A DNA stretch of 64,000 nt from Marinifilum sp. D714 (lineage in GTDB: Bacteria > Bacteroidota > Bacteroidia > Bacteroidales > Marinifilaceae): assembly GCF_030851345.1 (NCBI RefSeq), contig NZ_JALPNU010000002.1, positions 248,001 through 312,000 of the forward strand, given 5' to 3'. This document shows positions 53,038-62,853 of the stretch, piece after piece. Position numbers and translations under genes: made by a program. The notes under the pieces are model-generated. The model saw nothing but the letters and a program-made list of their open reading frames with translations. It ran no database searches and was not told the origin of the DNA. The number at the start of each line of letters is the position of its first letter. Position 1 is the first letter of the stretch.

Positions 53038-54477
53038 ATGACAGACGCTATTAAAAAGACGTTGAGAGATAATGCAGGTGCCCGTTGGTTTGTGTTAATT
53101 CTCGTTTCGGTAACTATGCTTATTGCATATACCTTTATGGAGGTACTTTCTCCTCTTCAAACACTAATTCAAAGTACTTACGGATGGAGTGGAACTGATT
53201 GGGGAATAGTTACTGGTGCACAGGGATATCTGAATGTATTTGCTTTCATGCTGATATTTGCTGGTATTGTGCTGGATAAAATGGGTATCAAGTTTACTGC
53301 AGTAGGATCTGGTTTGGTAATGATTCTAGGTGCTGCTATTAAGTACTATGCCTTTGCTCATAATTTTGAAATGGGTGCTACCATCATAGGAATCGATGCC
53401 AGAGTATTTACTTCAGCTGCTGGTTTTGCTGTATTCTGTGTGGGTGCCGAAGGTGCTGGTATCACCGTATCAAGAATCATTGTAAAATGGTTTAAAGGAA
53501 AAGAGATGGCTTTGGCTATGGGTACCGAAATGGCATTGGCTCGTTTAGGTTCATTCCTGGCTTTATTTGGATCTCCACGTTTGGCAGATGCTTTTAGTAT
53601 TCCTACAGCTGTTTTGGTAGGTACTTTGGCTCTTTGTATTGCATTAATTCTATTCATTGTTTATTGTGTAATGGATGTGAAATTAGACAAGCAAATAGAG
53701 GATGAGGCTGAGGAAGAAGAACCATTTAAAATTGCAGATCTTGGATTAATTATCAAGAGTAAAGGGTTCTGGTATATTGCTATCCTTTGTTTGTTATTCT
53801 ATTCGGCAGTATTCCCATTCTATAAATTTTCATCAGGTTTGATGGTAAACAAGTTTGGTATTGATCCTTCAACAGCAGGTGATATTCCATCGATCTTGCC
53901 ATTTGGTACAATCCTGTTAACACCGCTTTTCGGTTTTATTTACGATAAGTTAGGTAAGGGTGCTTCTATTATGATTTTGGGAGCAGTATTATTGGTAATT
54001 GTTCATACCATCTTCTATTTACCAGCGCTTACTGCAACTTGGGTTGCTATTGCAGCTGTAATTCTTTTAGGTATTGCATTTTCTTTGGTTCCTTCGGCAA
54101 TGTGGCCATCGGTTCCAAAAATTATTCCAGATAAACAGTTGGGATCGGCTTACGCTTTAATTTTCTATGTACAGAACATTGGTCTAATGTTGGTTCCAAT
54201 TCTTTTAGGTGTAGTTTTGGATAAGACTAACCCTGGTGTAAACGAGAAGGTTGAAACTGCTATTGCAAACTTCAGGGCCGAAGGTGTACCGGCTAACGAA
54301 ATATCAGCTAAAGTGCAAGGATTAAGAGAAATTGGAGAGATTCCAATGTTCGATTATTCTTCAACTTGGCTAATTTTTGTGGGATTAACAATTCTTGCTA
54401 CCGTTTTTGGTTTCCTATTGAAAGCGGAAGACAAGAAGCAAGGTTACGGTCTTGAATTGCCAAATATTCAAAAATAA
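53038..54477 (+). CDS. MFS transporter, tandem paralogue 2
   Basis: The 479-residue protein is a 12-helix MFS carrier clearly paralogous to its neighbours: opening TLRDNAGARWFVLILVS, SRIIVKWFKGKEMALAMG, SAMWPSVPKIIPDKQLGSAYA and tail GYGLELPNIQK. It has an extra ~20-residue insertion before the last helices (NEKVETAIANFRAEG...). Because paralogue 1 ends in its own terminator, each gene is probably expressed separately. Confidence 0.88.
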   Translation: MTDAIKKTLRDNAGARWFVLILVSVTMLIAYTFMEVLSPLQTLIQSTYGWSGTDWGIVTGAQGYLNVFAFMLIFAGIVLDKMGIKFTAVGSGLVMILGAAIKYYAFAHNFEMGATIIGIDARVFTSAAGFAVFCVGAEGAGITVSRIIVKWFKGKEMALAMGTEMALARLGSFLALFGSPRLADAFSIPTAVLVGTLALCIALILFIVYCVMDVKLDKQIEDEAEEEEPFKIADLGLIIKSKGFWYIAILCLLFYSAVFPFYKFSSGLMVNKFGIDPSTAGDIPSILPFGTILLTPLFGFIYDKLGKGASIMILGAVLLVIVHTIFYLPALTATWVAIAAVILLGIAFSLVPSAMWPSVPKIIPDKQLGSAYALIFYVQNIGLMLVPILLGVVLDKTNPGVNEKVETAIANFRAEGVPANEISAKVQGLREIGEIPMFDYSSTWLIFVGLTILATVFGFLLKAEDKKQGYGLELPNIQK

Positions 54478-54498
54478 TTGAACTAAGATATTGTTTTA

Positions 54499-54540
54499 AA
54501 ACCGCCTTGAAAACTATGTTTGAGGCGGTTTTCTTTTTAT
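54499..54540 (+). terminator. Terminator after MFS paralogue 2
   Basis: AAAACCGCCT and AGGCGGTTTT pair around a 13-base loop, followed by CTTTTT. Confidence 0.85.
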
Positions 54541-54689
54541 ACATTATTGTGATTTTTAGAATAGAAACTGCACTAGCCTAATACCTCAATCCAGGGTATT
54601 CTAATACCTTAATCTAAGTTAGACTATTTATTATGCCATATGAAAAAGCTTTTGTATTTTCGGTGCTTCTTATAACTAACACTAAACTA

Positions 54690-56054
54690 ATGAATACAGA
54701 AGCTTTAAAAACCTCCTTGCGAGATAATCCTTTTACTCGTTGGGCAATGTTGCTTACAGTCGGATTTGTTCTGGCAGCAAATTATTATTTCTACGACGCT
54801 TTATCACCATTAAAATCAACCTTAACCAGAGAGCTTGGATTCACCAGTACCGATTTTGGTTTGTTTGTCTCAGTGTATTCTGTACCCAATGTTTTTTTGT
54901 TAATGGCAGTTCTGGGGGGAGTAATTCTTGATAAGCTGGGTATTCGAAGAACAGGATTCATGTTTATCGCATTTATGGCATTAGGAGCTTTGCTTACCGC
55001 TTATGGAGCCAGTGATATGTACCGGAATGAAGGTTTAGGCTACGCTTTCATGTCATCTTTCATGCCAGGATATTCACCAGAATTGAAGATGATGCTTTTG
55101 GGCAGATTCCTATTTGGTTTAGGAGCGGAAACCAGTATTGTTGTAATTAGTAAAATCATTGTAAAATGGTTCAAAGGAAAAGAACTTGCTTTGGCATTTG
55201 GTGTAAAACTAGGTTTGGCAAGAACAGGTTCTATGTTAGCATTAATGTTATCACCTAGGTTAATTAATGCTGAAGCTGGGTGGACAGTGGCAACATGGTT
55301 TGCAGCTTTCTTTGTAACTACTGCGCTTCTTGTATTTTTGATTTATATGATGTTCGACTTGAAGTTGGATAAGCAAGTTGAGAAAAGTACACTTGAATCT
55401 AAATCAGATCCATTTAAGTTTTCAGATCTTGGAAAGTTGATTACAAATCGATCGTTTATTTTTGTTACTCTTTTGTGTTTGACCTTTTATTCAGCAGTGT
55501 TTCCATTTTTTGCATTTTCGGCAGATTTCTTTAAAAACAAGTTTGGTTTAACTGAAATCCAAAGTGGTGATATTGCAGCTATGATGCCATTGGGAACCAT
55601 GTTGTTTACTCCGATTTTTGGATTCTTTGTTGATAAGTATGGGAAAGCAGCATCCTTGATGATATATGGGTCATTAATATTAACTATTGTACATCTTACT
55701 TTTGCTTTTACCACTGTTACTCCATATGTTATGATGGTAGTTTTAGGCTTAGCATTCTCATTAGTGCCGGCAGCAATGTGGCCTTCTGTTGCTAAAATGA
55801 TTGATGAAAAGAGAATTGGATCAGCATATGGCTTCATGTTCTCAGTACAGAATTTAGGTCTTTGGGCTTTCCCAATTTTAGCAGGAATGATTTTGGATGG
55901 TACTAATCCCGTAGGGACGGAAAGTTTAGATTATACTTATACAATGATCATGTTTTCTGGTCTGGGGATTGTTGGATTTATCTTTGCCTTGTTGTTAAAG
56001 AGAGAGGATAAAGTATCAGGATACGGTTTAGAGTTGCCTTCGAATAGTAAATAG
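54690..56054 (+). CDS. MFS transporter, tandem paralogue 3
   Basis: An ATG 19 codons earlier exists, but MNTEALKTSLRDNPFTRWAM at 54690 aligns with the starts of the other two copies (about 454 residues). It shares SKIIVKWFKGKELALAFG, AAMWPSVAKMIDEKRIGSAYG and the tail GYGLELPSNSK, but is the most diverged of the three. It has the same 12-helix layout; the substrate is unknown. Confidence 0.88.
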   Translation: MNTEALKTSLRDNPFTRWAMLLTVGFVLAANYYFYDALSPLKSTLTRELGFTSTDFGLFVSVYSVPNVFLLMAVLGGVILDKLGIRRTGFMFIAFMALGALLTAYGASDMYRNEGLGYAFMSSFMPGYSPELKMMLLGRFLFGLGAETSIVVISKIIVKWFKGKELALAFGVKLGLARTGSMLALMLSPRLINAEAGWTVATWFAAFFVTTALLVFLIYMMFDLKLDKQVEKSTLESKSDPFKFSDLGKLITNRSFIFVTLLCLTFYSAVFPFFAFSADFFKNKFGLTEIQSGDIAAMMPLGTMLFTPIFGFFVDKYGKAASLMIYGSLILTIVHLTFAFTTVTPYVMMVVLGLAFSLVPAAMWPSVAKMIDEKRIGSAYGFMFSVQNLGLWAFPILAGMILDGTNPVGTESLDYTYTMIMFSGLGIVGFIFALLLKREDKVSGYGLELPSNSK

Positions 56055-56075
56055 AGATATTTCAATATAGAAAAC

Positions 56076-56106
56076 GAAGCTGTCAATTACTTGACAGCTT
56101 TTTTTA
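56076..56106 (+). terminator. Terminator after MFS paralogue 3
   Basis: AAGCTGTCAA-TTAC-TTGACAGCTT is followed by TTTTTT. Confidence 0.9.
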
Positions 56107-56262
56107 GTGCTTTAAACTTAGAGTTTTGAATAGAATATGAAAAGAAAGTCATATTTTCTGAGTAGGGTAATATTCTATTTTGTCGTTTTATAAGTAGACA
56201 AAGTTTAAAACTGCTCGCAACCCTTTTGTTAAAGATGCATCTGTAAAATAAAAATCTGCCTT

Positions 56263-56895
56263 ATGAAAGTACAACTCATTTATGCTGGGATAACATTGTT
56301 CTTATTTGTTTCATGTTCTACTGTATCGAATACAGCAAGAATAAATAATACCCAAGGAATTGACCAAAATGCCAATAATCAGATTAGCATGCAGTTTTTA
56401 GGAAATGACAATTGCTGCGTTGAAATGAATAATTGCGAAGGAGTTTGGAATCGAGAAGATAAAACAATCTACCTGACAGGTTTAATTGCAGACAGTGATT
56501 GTATGGATACTGCAGAAGAAATTAGTATTGGTGTGCAAGGAGTAGACTTGAATAATATTAAGTTTCCCCATGTGGTTTGTGGTGAATTTGATGAATCGGG
56601 TTATGTATCCTGGTATAATGAGCAGGAAGTACAAAGAGAAAGAAATTTTTGCAATAAGACAGGAGTTTGTGAATATCAGGGCAATGTAAAAAAAGATAAA
56701 ATTAAACTCACACTAACTGGATTCAAAAACAATGTATTATACGGAAATTTTGAGGGGAGAATTTTTTTAAAGGGGACTGGTAAGTTGAAATTTGTGAAAA
56801 CAAGTGAATACAAGGATATCAGTAATGGAACCTTTAGTGTAAACCTAACAAAAGAGCAGTTTAAAAAGCGAACCAATTATTTGGTAAATAAGTAG
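56263..56895 (+). CDS. Lipoprotein of unknown function, cysteine-rich
   Basis: The 210-residue product has a lipoprotein signal (MKVQLIYAGITLFLFVSC, Cys18). The mature part contains several cysteines (NDNCCVEMNNCEGVW, DSDCMDTAEE, VVCGEF, NFCNKTGVCEYQG) that may form disulfides, and beta-rich segments. I recognise no family. The gene stands alone with its own terminator. Confidence 0.78.
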   Translation: MKVQLIYAGITLFLFVSCSTVSNTARINNTQGIDQNANNQISMQFLGNDNCCVEMNNCEGVWNREDKTIYLTGLIADSDCMDTAEEISIGVQGVDLNNIKFPHVVCGEFDESGYVSWYNEQEVQRERNFCNKTGVCEYQGNVKKDKIKLTLTGFKNNVLYGNFEGRIFLKGTGKLKFVKTSEYKDISNGTFSVNLTKEQFKKRTNYLVNK

Positions 56896-56964
56896 ATCAG
56901 AATTCGAATCACCCCGGATTTATTATTGAATCGATTTGTTGAATAATTCCAGCTTGTACGCAAA

Positions 56965-56994
56965 AAAAAATCTCGCCTAAAGCGAGATTTTTTG
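56965..56994. terminator. Bidirectional terminator before purA
   Basis: AAAATCTCGC-CTAAA-GCGAGATTTT lies between the lipoprotein gene and the convergent purA, with A/T runs on both sides. Confidence 0.92.
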
Positions 56995-57009
56995 CGATAT
57001 ATGTTGATC

Positions 57010-58281
57010 TTAGTCAATCATTCTGTCTATAGTTTGTGCTCGGTTAGGACCTACCGAAACAACTTTTACAGGAACTCCTGTTTCTTTCTCAATGAAATCA
57101 ATATACGCATTAAATTCTTCTGGGAATTCATTCTCATGAGTCATTGAAGTCATATCAGTTTTCCAGCCTTTAAATTCAGTGTAAACTGGTTCGATATCTT
57201 CAGTCATTTCGTAAGGAACATGTGCAACTTCCTGACCATTTACTTTGTATGAAGTACAGATTTTAACGCTTTCAAAATCATCCATAACATCTGATTTCAT
57301 CATGGTTAATTCAGTAACTCCATTAATCATGATAGAATACTTCAGCGATACTAAATCTAACCAACCACAACGTCTTGGACGACCTGTAGTAGAACCGTAC
57401 TCGTTACCATTGTCTCTTAATTTTTGTCCATCTTCGTCGAACAATTCAGTTGGGAATGGTCCCATACCTACACGAGTACAATAAGCTTTAAAAATACCGA
57501 TAACATTACCAATTCTGTTAGGAGCAACACCTAAACCAGTACAAGCACCAGCACATACAGTGTTTGAAGATGTTACGAATGGATACGAACCAAAGTCAAT
57601 ATCCAATAGAGTACCTTGAGCGCCTTCAGCAAGAATTGATTTGTTCTCTTTTAATGCATCGTTTAGGAATTGTTCGCTATCGATGTGTTGGAATTCGCTA
57701 AGAACTTTAATTCCTTCGAACCATTCAGCTTCGTACTCAGCAATATCATAGTCGAACTCGTAGAATTTATCAAGCATCTGACGGTGCTTAGCTACTAAAA
57801 GTTCGTATTTTTCTTTAAAGTTACTGTTAATATCACCAACTCTTAAACCGTTTCTACCAGTTTTGTCCATATAAGTTGGGCCAATACCTTTAAGAGTAGA
57901 ACCAATTTTCGATTTTCCTTTTGCAGCTTCCGAAGCAGCATCAAGAATTCTGTGAGATGGTAAAATTAAATGTGCTTTCTTCGAAATGAATAATGATTTA
58001 GACAAATCAATACCCAATCCTTTAATTCCTTCAATCTCTTTTTTAAAGATTACAGGATCAATAACAACACCATTCCCAATTACATTGATTTTATCATCAC
58101 GGAAAATTCCAGAAGGTATAGTGTGTAAAACGTGTTTTATCTCGTTAAATTCTAAGGTATGTCCTGCATTTGGTCCACCCTGAAAACGGGTGATTAAATC
58201 GTACTTTGGGGTCAGTACATCCACAACTTTTCCTTTACCTTCATCTCCCCACTGGAGGCCTAAAAGCACATCAACTTTCAT
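57010..58281 (-). CDS. purA: Adenylosuccinate synthase
   Basis: PurA joins IMP and aspartate with GTP on the way to AMP. The 423-residue protein opens with the GTP loop LLGLQWGDEGKGKVVD (W11-GDEGKGK), followed by FQGGPNAGHTLEF, GIGPTYMDKTGRNGLRVGD, GAQGTLLDIDFGSYPFVTSS and TTGRPRRCGWLD. All are standard. It is the last of a spoT-fur-purA series on the minus strand, about 248 bp after fur and separated by a terminator. Confidence 0.97.
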   Translation of the reverse strand: MKVDVLLGLQWGDEGKGKVVDVLTPKYDLITRFQGGPNAGHTLEFNEIKHVLHTIPSGIFRDDKINVIGNGVVIDPVIFKKEIEGIKGLGIDLSKSLFISKKAHLILPSHRILDAASEAAKGKSKIGSTLKGIGPTYMDKTGRNGLRVGDINSNFKEKYELLVAKHRQMLDKFYEFDYDIAEYEAEWFEGIKVLSEFQHIDSEQFLNDALKENKSILAEGAQGTLLDIDFGSYPFVTSSNTVCAGACTGLGVAPNRIGNVIGIFKAYCTRVGMGPFPTELFDEDGQKLRDNGNEYGSTTGRPRRCGWLDLVSLKYSIMINGVTELTMMKSDVMDDFESVKICTSYKVNGQEVAHVPYEMTEDIEPVYTEFKGWKTDMTSMTHENEFPEEFNAYIDFIEKETGVPVKVVSVGPNRAQTIDRMID

Positions 58282-58476
58282 CTTGTCTAATAATTTGATT
58301 TTAAATCTTATAATCTAATTTACCGGACCGAATTGTTATTTTTTACGGATTTATAAAACGGCTCGGATTTGATGTTAAATCTTGAAGGATGGTCACAAGT
58401 TTTAACAGTCAAAGGTAGTAATTATTTTGATATGGCTTTGAAGAAAATTCAGCTTGTTGATAAAATGTGCAGACAC

Positions 58477-58508
58477 AAAAAAACCTCTTGTATTAAGAGG
58501 TTTTTAGA
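58477..58508 (-). terminator. Terminator of fur
   Basis: On the minus strand AAACCTCTT-AATAC-AAGAGGTTT is followed by TTTTTGTG. Confidence 0.85.
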
Positions 58509-58529
58509 GAAATATGATTGTTGATAAAT

Positions 58530-58988
58530 CTAGTTGTTTTCTAGTTTTCTACATTCCTGACAAGTTCCGTAGATGTACAATGAGTGGTGTGAAACCTTGA
58601 AGTCCATATCATCAGAAACGTTTCTTCTTACATCATCAAGTCTTGTATCACAGAATTCCAATACTTTTCCACAACGAGTGCAAATTAAATGATCGTGCTT
58701 ATTGCTATCATAAGCCTTTTCAAATTGAGCAATATTTTTACCAAATTGATGCTTAATTACCAACTTGCAATCTAGAAGCAAATCGATAGTATTATAAAGA
58801 GTTGCTCTACTTACACGATAATTTTTGTTTTTCATAAATATGTAAAGAGACTCAATGTCGAAATGCCCTTCTCGAGAGTATATTTCATCTAAAATAGCAT
58901 ATCTTTCAGGGGTTTTTCGATGTCCCTTTTTCTGAAGATATTCAGTAAACATCTTCTTAACAATTTCTTTGGTGTCCTCGTTGCTCAT
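58530..58988 (-). CDS. Fur-family transcriptional regulator
   Basis: The 152-residue protein has the winged-helix domain ([36 protein letters not shown], then [13 protein letters not shown]) and the dimer/metal domain. The structural zinc cysteines are C103/C106 (ICTRCGK) and C143/C146 (GTCQECR), and HDH sits at 98-100. It could be Fur, PerR or Zur type; the motifs do not settle which. A small inverted repeat upstream (59070-59082) could be its own operator. Confidence 0.9.
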   Translation of the reverse strand: MSNEDTKEIVKKMFTEYLQKKGHRKTPERYAILDEIYSREGHFDIESLYIFMKNKNYRVSRATLYNTIDLLLDCKLVIKHQFGKNIAQFEKAYDSNKHDHLICTRCGKVLEFCDTRLDDVRRNVSDDMDFKVSHHSLYIYGTCQECRKLENN

Positions 58989-59069
58989 ATCTTAAAAATA
59001 ACCTAAGTGTTATCTAATCTAATTTAAAATAATGGCTCTAAAATAGTGATTTTTTTTAGAAATAAAACC

Positions 59070-59082
59070 TTATTTAGAATAA
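59070..59082 (-). promoter_or_regulatory. Possible Fur-family box upstream of the regulator gene
   Basis: TTATT-TAG-AATAA is a 13-bp inverted repeat, about 82 bp before the regulator start. It resembles half of a Fur/PerR-type AT-rich box, but AT-rich palindromes are common here. Confidence 0.25.
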
Positions 59083-59089
59083 ATTTTAT

Positions 59090-61351
59090 CTAGGAATATT
59101 CTTCGATGTTTTCTATACGTTTCACGTTATCAAGGCCTTTGATCTTAATAAGTTTCACGATAAGATTGTTAAGGTCTTCCGTATTGTGTACGTACAGGTG
59201 GATCAGGCCTTCGAAAACTCCATCGTGACTTTCGAAGTGAAGTGATCTCATATTTACGTCATGATCTTTGGAGATAATATTGGTTACCTCGTTCACAATT
59301 CCAATCTTATCTATGCCTGAAAGCTCAATAACGGCAAGGAAAGACATTAACCTATGACTGGTCCAGTCTGCAGCTAAGATGCGATCTCCCTGACTCGACA
59401 TTAGTTTTAAGGCATTCGGACATTTTCGCTTGTGAATGGTTACATTGTTGGCCATATCTAAATAACCAAGAACCTCGTCACCAGGAATAGGCTTACAGCA
59501 AGTAGCAATTTTGTAAGACTCATTGGCAGCCATTTCACTTAGCATGAAAGTTTTTTTCTTATCAATGGTTGGCTTCTCGTCTTCAATTGTTTTTTCTACA
59601 GCATTTTCTTCCTCTTTTGTTTCTTCCTTGTCGCGATCTCCAAAAAAGTTAAGTCGCCAATATTTAATAAACTTGCTGCGCGACTTTCTGCGAACAATAG
59701 CTTCTATTTCGTTAATATCGATTTTTCCCATACCAACTTTATAGAATAGCTCTTCCTTACCAGATAGCTTATAATGTTCGAGCATTTTGCGTAAGGCTTT
59801 CGCATTTAGCTGAAGTCCAACCTCTAAAAGTTGATCTTCCACCATTCTGGCACCTTTGCTGGTATATTCTTTCCTTTCTTTTTTAAAGGCAGCTTTTATT
59901 TTCGATTTGGCTTTTGCTGTAACAACAAACTCAGTCCATTCATGTTTTGGTGATTGCTTTTCAGAAGTAAGGATTTCTACCTGATCACCACTTTTTAAAA
60001 CGTGGCTAAGAGGAACCAATCGGTGGTTTACCTTTGCACCAATGCATTGGTTGCCAATATCGGTATGGATTTCGTAGGCAAAATCAAGGGTAGTAGCATT
60101 TTTAGGTAAAGTTTTAATATGTCCTTTAGGTGTGAAAACCTGAATCTCCTGAGAGAACAGATTCAGTTTAAATTCATCTAAAAATGCCATTGCATCGGCT
60201 TCCGGATTATCGAGAATTTCTCTTACATCCTTTAGCCATTTATCAAGTTCCGAATCGCCTGAGCCGTTGGTATTGTATTTAGAATGAACTGCAAATCCTT
60301 TTTCTGCAATATCGTCCATTCGTTCTGTTCTAATCTGAAATTCAACCCAATTTCCTTGAGGTCCCATTGCTGTGACATGCAATGCTTCGTAGCCATTTGC
60401 TTTAGGAGTACTAACCCAATCTCTAATACGTTCCGGTTTTGGTTTATAGATATCCGTAATTAGAGAGTAAATATTCCAGCACTGATTTTTTTCAGGAATG
60501 TCTTCTTCTGGTTTAAAAACAACACGAACCGAAACCAAATCATAAATTTCCTCTACGCTAACATTCTGAGTTTGCATTTTGTTCCAGATGGAATAAATGG
60601 ATCGTGGGCGATTTTTTATGGAGCAACGGATGTTATTGTCTTTAAGTTTTACCTCAATGGGGGCAATTATTTGCTCAATAAGTTTAGCTTGCTTGGCTTC
60701 CTGCTCTTTTATTTTTTCATCAATTAAGTTGTAATCATCCGGATGCTCATATTTTAAACTTAGGTTCTCAAGCTCTGTTTTTATTGTATATAAGCCCATG
60801 CGGTAAGCCAATGGAGCAAAAAGAAAAAGAGTTTCACCAGCAATCTTCATTTGTTTTCGCAATGGCATGGAATTTAAGGTTCGCATGTTGTGCAGGCGAT
60901 CTGCCATTTTTATCAGAATTACACGTAAATCATCTGATAAGGTGAGAAGCATTTTTCTGAAATTTTCTGCTTGCATCGATGTTTTCTGATCGAAAACACC
61001 TTTGATTTTGGTTAATCCATCAACGATTTGAGATACTTTTTCACCAAATAGATTTTCAATATCCTCAACGGTATAATCTGTGTCTTCAACCACATCGTGA
61101 AGTAAAGCTGCAACAATTGATTTTGTGCCAAGTCCCATTTCTTTGGCAGCAATATGAGCAACTTCAATTGGATGTAATATATATGGTTCTCCTGATTTTC
61201 TTCGCACACCTCTATGAGCTTTCCAGGCAAATTGGAAAGCTTTCTCAATCATCTTACGACTCTCTTCTGTACGACTTCTTTTGCAGTCTTTTAAAAGAGC
61301 TTCATAAGCATCAAGTACTAATTGTTTATCTTTTTCGGTTTCAACGTTCAT
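59090..61351 (-). CDS. Bifunctional (p)ppGpp synthetase/hydrolase (RelA/SpoT)
   Basis: The 753-residue enzyme makes and degrades the stringent-response alarmone. The HD hydrolase domain is intact (AHRGVRRKSGEPYILHP; H85-D86-VVE89-D90). The synthetase domain has RPRSIYSIWNKM, RIRDWVSTPKANGYEALHV and EFQIRTERMDDIAEKGFAVH; the RIRD form of the RxKD motif fits bifunctional enzymes. TGS (VFTPKGHIKTLPKNATTLDFAYEIHTDIG region), zinc-finger-like (ATCCKPIPGDEVLGY) and ACT domains follow. It is the only such gene in the window. Confidence 0.94.
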   Translation of the reverse strand: MNVETEKDKQLVLDAYEALLKDCKRSRTEESRKMIEKAFQFAWKAHRGVRRKSGEPYILHPIEVAHIAAKEMGLGTKSIVAALLHDVVEDTDYTVEDIENLFGEKVSQIVDGLTKIKGVFDQKTSMQAENFRKMLLTLSDDLRVILIKMADRLHNMRTLNSMPLRKQMKIAGETLFLFAPLAYRMGLYTIKTELENLSLKYEHPDDYNLIDEKIKEQEAKQAKLIEQIIAPIEVKLKDNNIRCSIKNRPRSIYSIWNKMQTQNVSVEEIYDLVSVRVVFKPEEDIPEKNQCWNIYSLITDIYKPKPERIRDWVSTPKANGYEALHVTAMGPQGNWVEFQIRTERMDDIAEKGFAVHSKYNTNGSGDSELDKWLKDVREILDNPEADAMAFLDEFKLNLFSQEIQVFTPKGHIKTLPKNATTLDFAYEIHTDIGNQCIGAKVNHRLVPLSHVLKSGDQVEILTSEKQSPKHEWTEFVVTAKAKSKIKAAFKKERKEYTSKGARMVEDQLLEVGLQLNAKALRKMLEHYKLSGKEELFYKVGMGKIDINEIEAIVRRKSRSKFIKYWRLNFFGDRDKEETKEEENAVEKTIEDEKPTIDKKKTFMLSEMAANESYKIATCCKPIPGDEVLGYLDMANNVTIHKRKCPNALKLMSSQGDRILAADWTSHRLMSFLAVIELSGIDKIGIVNEVTNIISKDHDVNMRSLHFESHDGVFEGLIHLYVHNTEDLNNLIVKLIKIKGLDNVKRIENIEEYS

Positions 61352-61546
61352 AAATAAACTTGAGTTCTCTTCTTTGTTAATTTTAGTTGTAATCTCTAAA
61401 TGTAGCGAAATCTAACTATTTTTTAATGCTTTGGGAAGCTTAAAATTGTACTATTTTCTATACAAATCGTCTTTAAAATGAATTTTAAGCAAGATTGCTG
61501 ATAATTTATCCTATGATTTAATCGGTTTGTTAAAAACTAAGCGTTT

Positions 61547-62851
61547 TTAGATTGAATTTCTGCAATTATCTGGACCACAAACTACTAATTTAAGATCTTC
61601 TTCTTGAAAATAGGTATTTGCCAGAGTTTTGATTTTTTCAGCGTCAACCGTTTTTAATTCTTTTATAAAGTTTTGATAGTAAGAGTTATCTAAGCCAAAA
61701 GGTAAGTTGCCTTTCAAGCTTTCAGAAAGAGCAAAAGGGCTATCCAGATTACGTAGCATTTCACCAGAAATGTAATTTTTAACCAAATTCAATTCTTCAT
61801 CAGATACCAATTCCTCTCTTAATCTTTTAATTTCTTTGTGAATCTCATCAATTGCAGCTTTGCAAACATCACTTCCTACTTCGGTTACAATTACAAAGTG
61901 CCCTCCTTTTAAATGAGAGATAATAATGGAATTAATTCCATAAGTATAGCCTTTATCTTCACGAATGTTTTGCATCAGGCGTGAACCAAAATATCCTCCA
62001 AGAATTAAATTGAAAAGATGCAGTGTAGTGTAATCTTTATGCGTTTTGTTGAAAATAGGTCGACCTATGCGAATGCAAGCCTGAACGGCATCATCCTTAC
62101 ATACAAAGCTTTTGTTCTCCTCTGATAATTGGATTTCGTGTTTTGCATCAATTAAATTTTCCTTTTTTTGCCAAGCTTTCTTGCCAAACAGCTCTTCCAG
62201 TTTATCGATAACTGATTGATCAACTTTACCCGCAATGATAATTTTACAGTTATCCGGAATGTAATGCGTTTTGTAGAATTCCTTAACGGTATTGATATCT
62301 AATTTATCGAACTCTGATTCATCAAAAATATTCGAGTAAGGATGTTTTTTTCCATAGATTAAACTACTGAACTCATCTTTTGCAAGAACATTTGTTTTTT
62401 GATGCTCAATCTGAAATCGTTGTTTCTTATTCAAAAGAATGGTTTCAAATTCCTTTTGTGGGAATATGGAATCTTTAATCAGGTTTTCGGTTATCTCCAG
62501 AGTTTCCGTAAGGTATTTGTTCAAGGTGTATAAACAAACACTTGAGTCATGTTTGGCAGCTGAAAAACCAATGTAGGCTCCATAAAAATCGAACTTTTCT
62601 GCAATTTCTGCTGCATTGTATTTGTTAGTTCCCTCGTTAAGCATACTGTTGGTCATACTTGCCACGAGCGGTGAGTGTTGATACCATATTCCGGCATCAA
62701 AAATGAATTCTATTTTTAATACTTCCTGACTTCCTCCGTTAATAACATGTACCGGAATATCATTGCTCAGGGTATATTTTTTATCTCCAAGAATCTCTAT
62801 ACTATCAACAGTTTTAAACTCAGGAGCAGTATTTCTATATAATTTTTCCAT
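61547..62851 (-). CDS. M16-family peptidase homologue, non-catalytic half
   Basis: The ATG at 62851 (MEKLYRNTAPEFKTVDS) lies 2 bp after the upstream peptidase stop. The 434-residue protein has M16 structure (VHVINGGSQEVLKIEFIFDAG; ASMTNSMLNEGTNKYNAAEIAEKFDFYGA; KDEFSSLIYGKKHPY; NLILGGYFGSRLMQNIREDKGYTYGI) but lacks the HxxEH zinc motif at the expected place. It probably pairs with the catalytic neighbour, as in two-gene M16B peptidases. It has no evident signal peptide. Confidence 0.88.
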   Translation of the reverse strand: MEKLYRNTAPEFKTVDSIEILGDKKYTLSNDIPVHVINGGSQEVLKIEFIFDAGIWYQHSPLVASMTNSMLNEGTNKYNAAEIAEKFDFYGAYIGFSAAKHDSSVCLYTLNKYLTETLEITENLIKDSIFPQKEFETILLNKKQRFQIEHQKTNVLAKDEFSSLIYGKKHPYSNIFDESEFDKLDINTVKEFYKTHYIPDNCKIIIAGKVDQSVIDKLEELFGKKAWQKKENLIDAKHEIQLSEENKSFVCKDDAVQACIRIGRPIFNKTHKDYTTLHLFNLILGGYFGSRLMQNIREDKGYTYGINSIIISHLKGGHFVIVTEVGSDVCKAAIDEIHKEIKRLREELVSDEELNLVKNYISGEMLRNLDSPFALSESLKGNLPFGLDNSYYQNFIKELKTVDAEKIKTLANTYFQEEDLKLVVCGPDNCRNSI

Positions 62852-62853
62852 TC

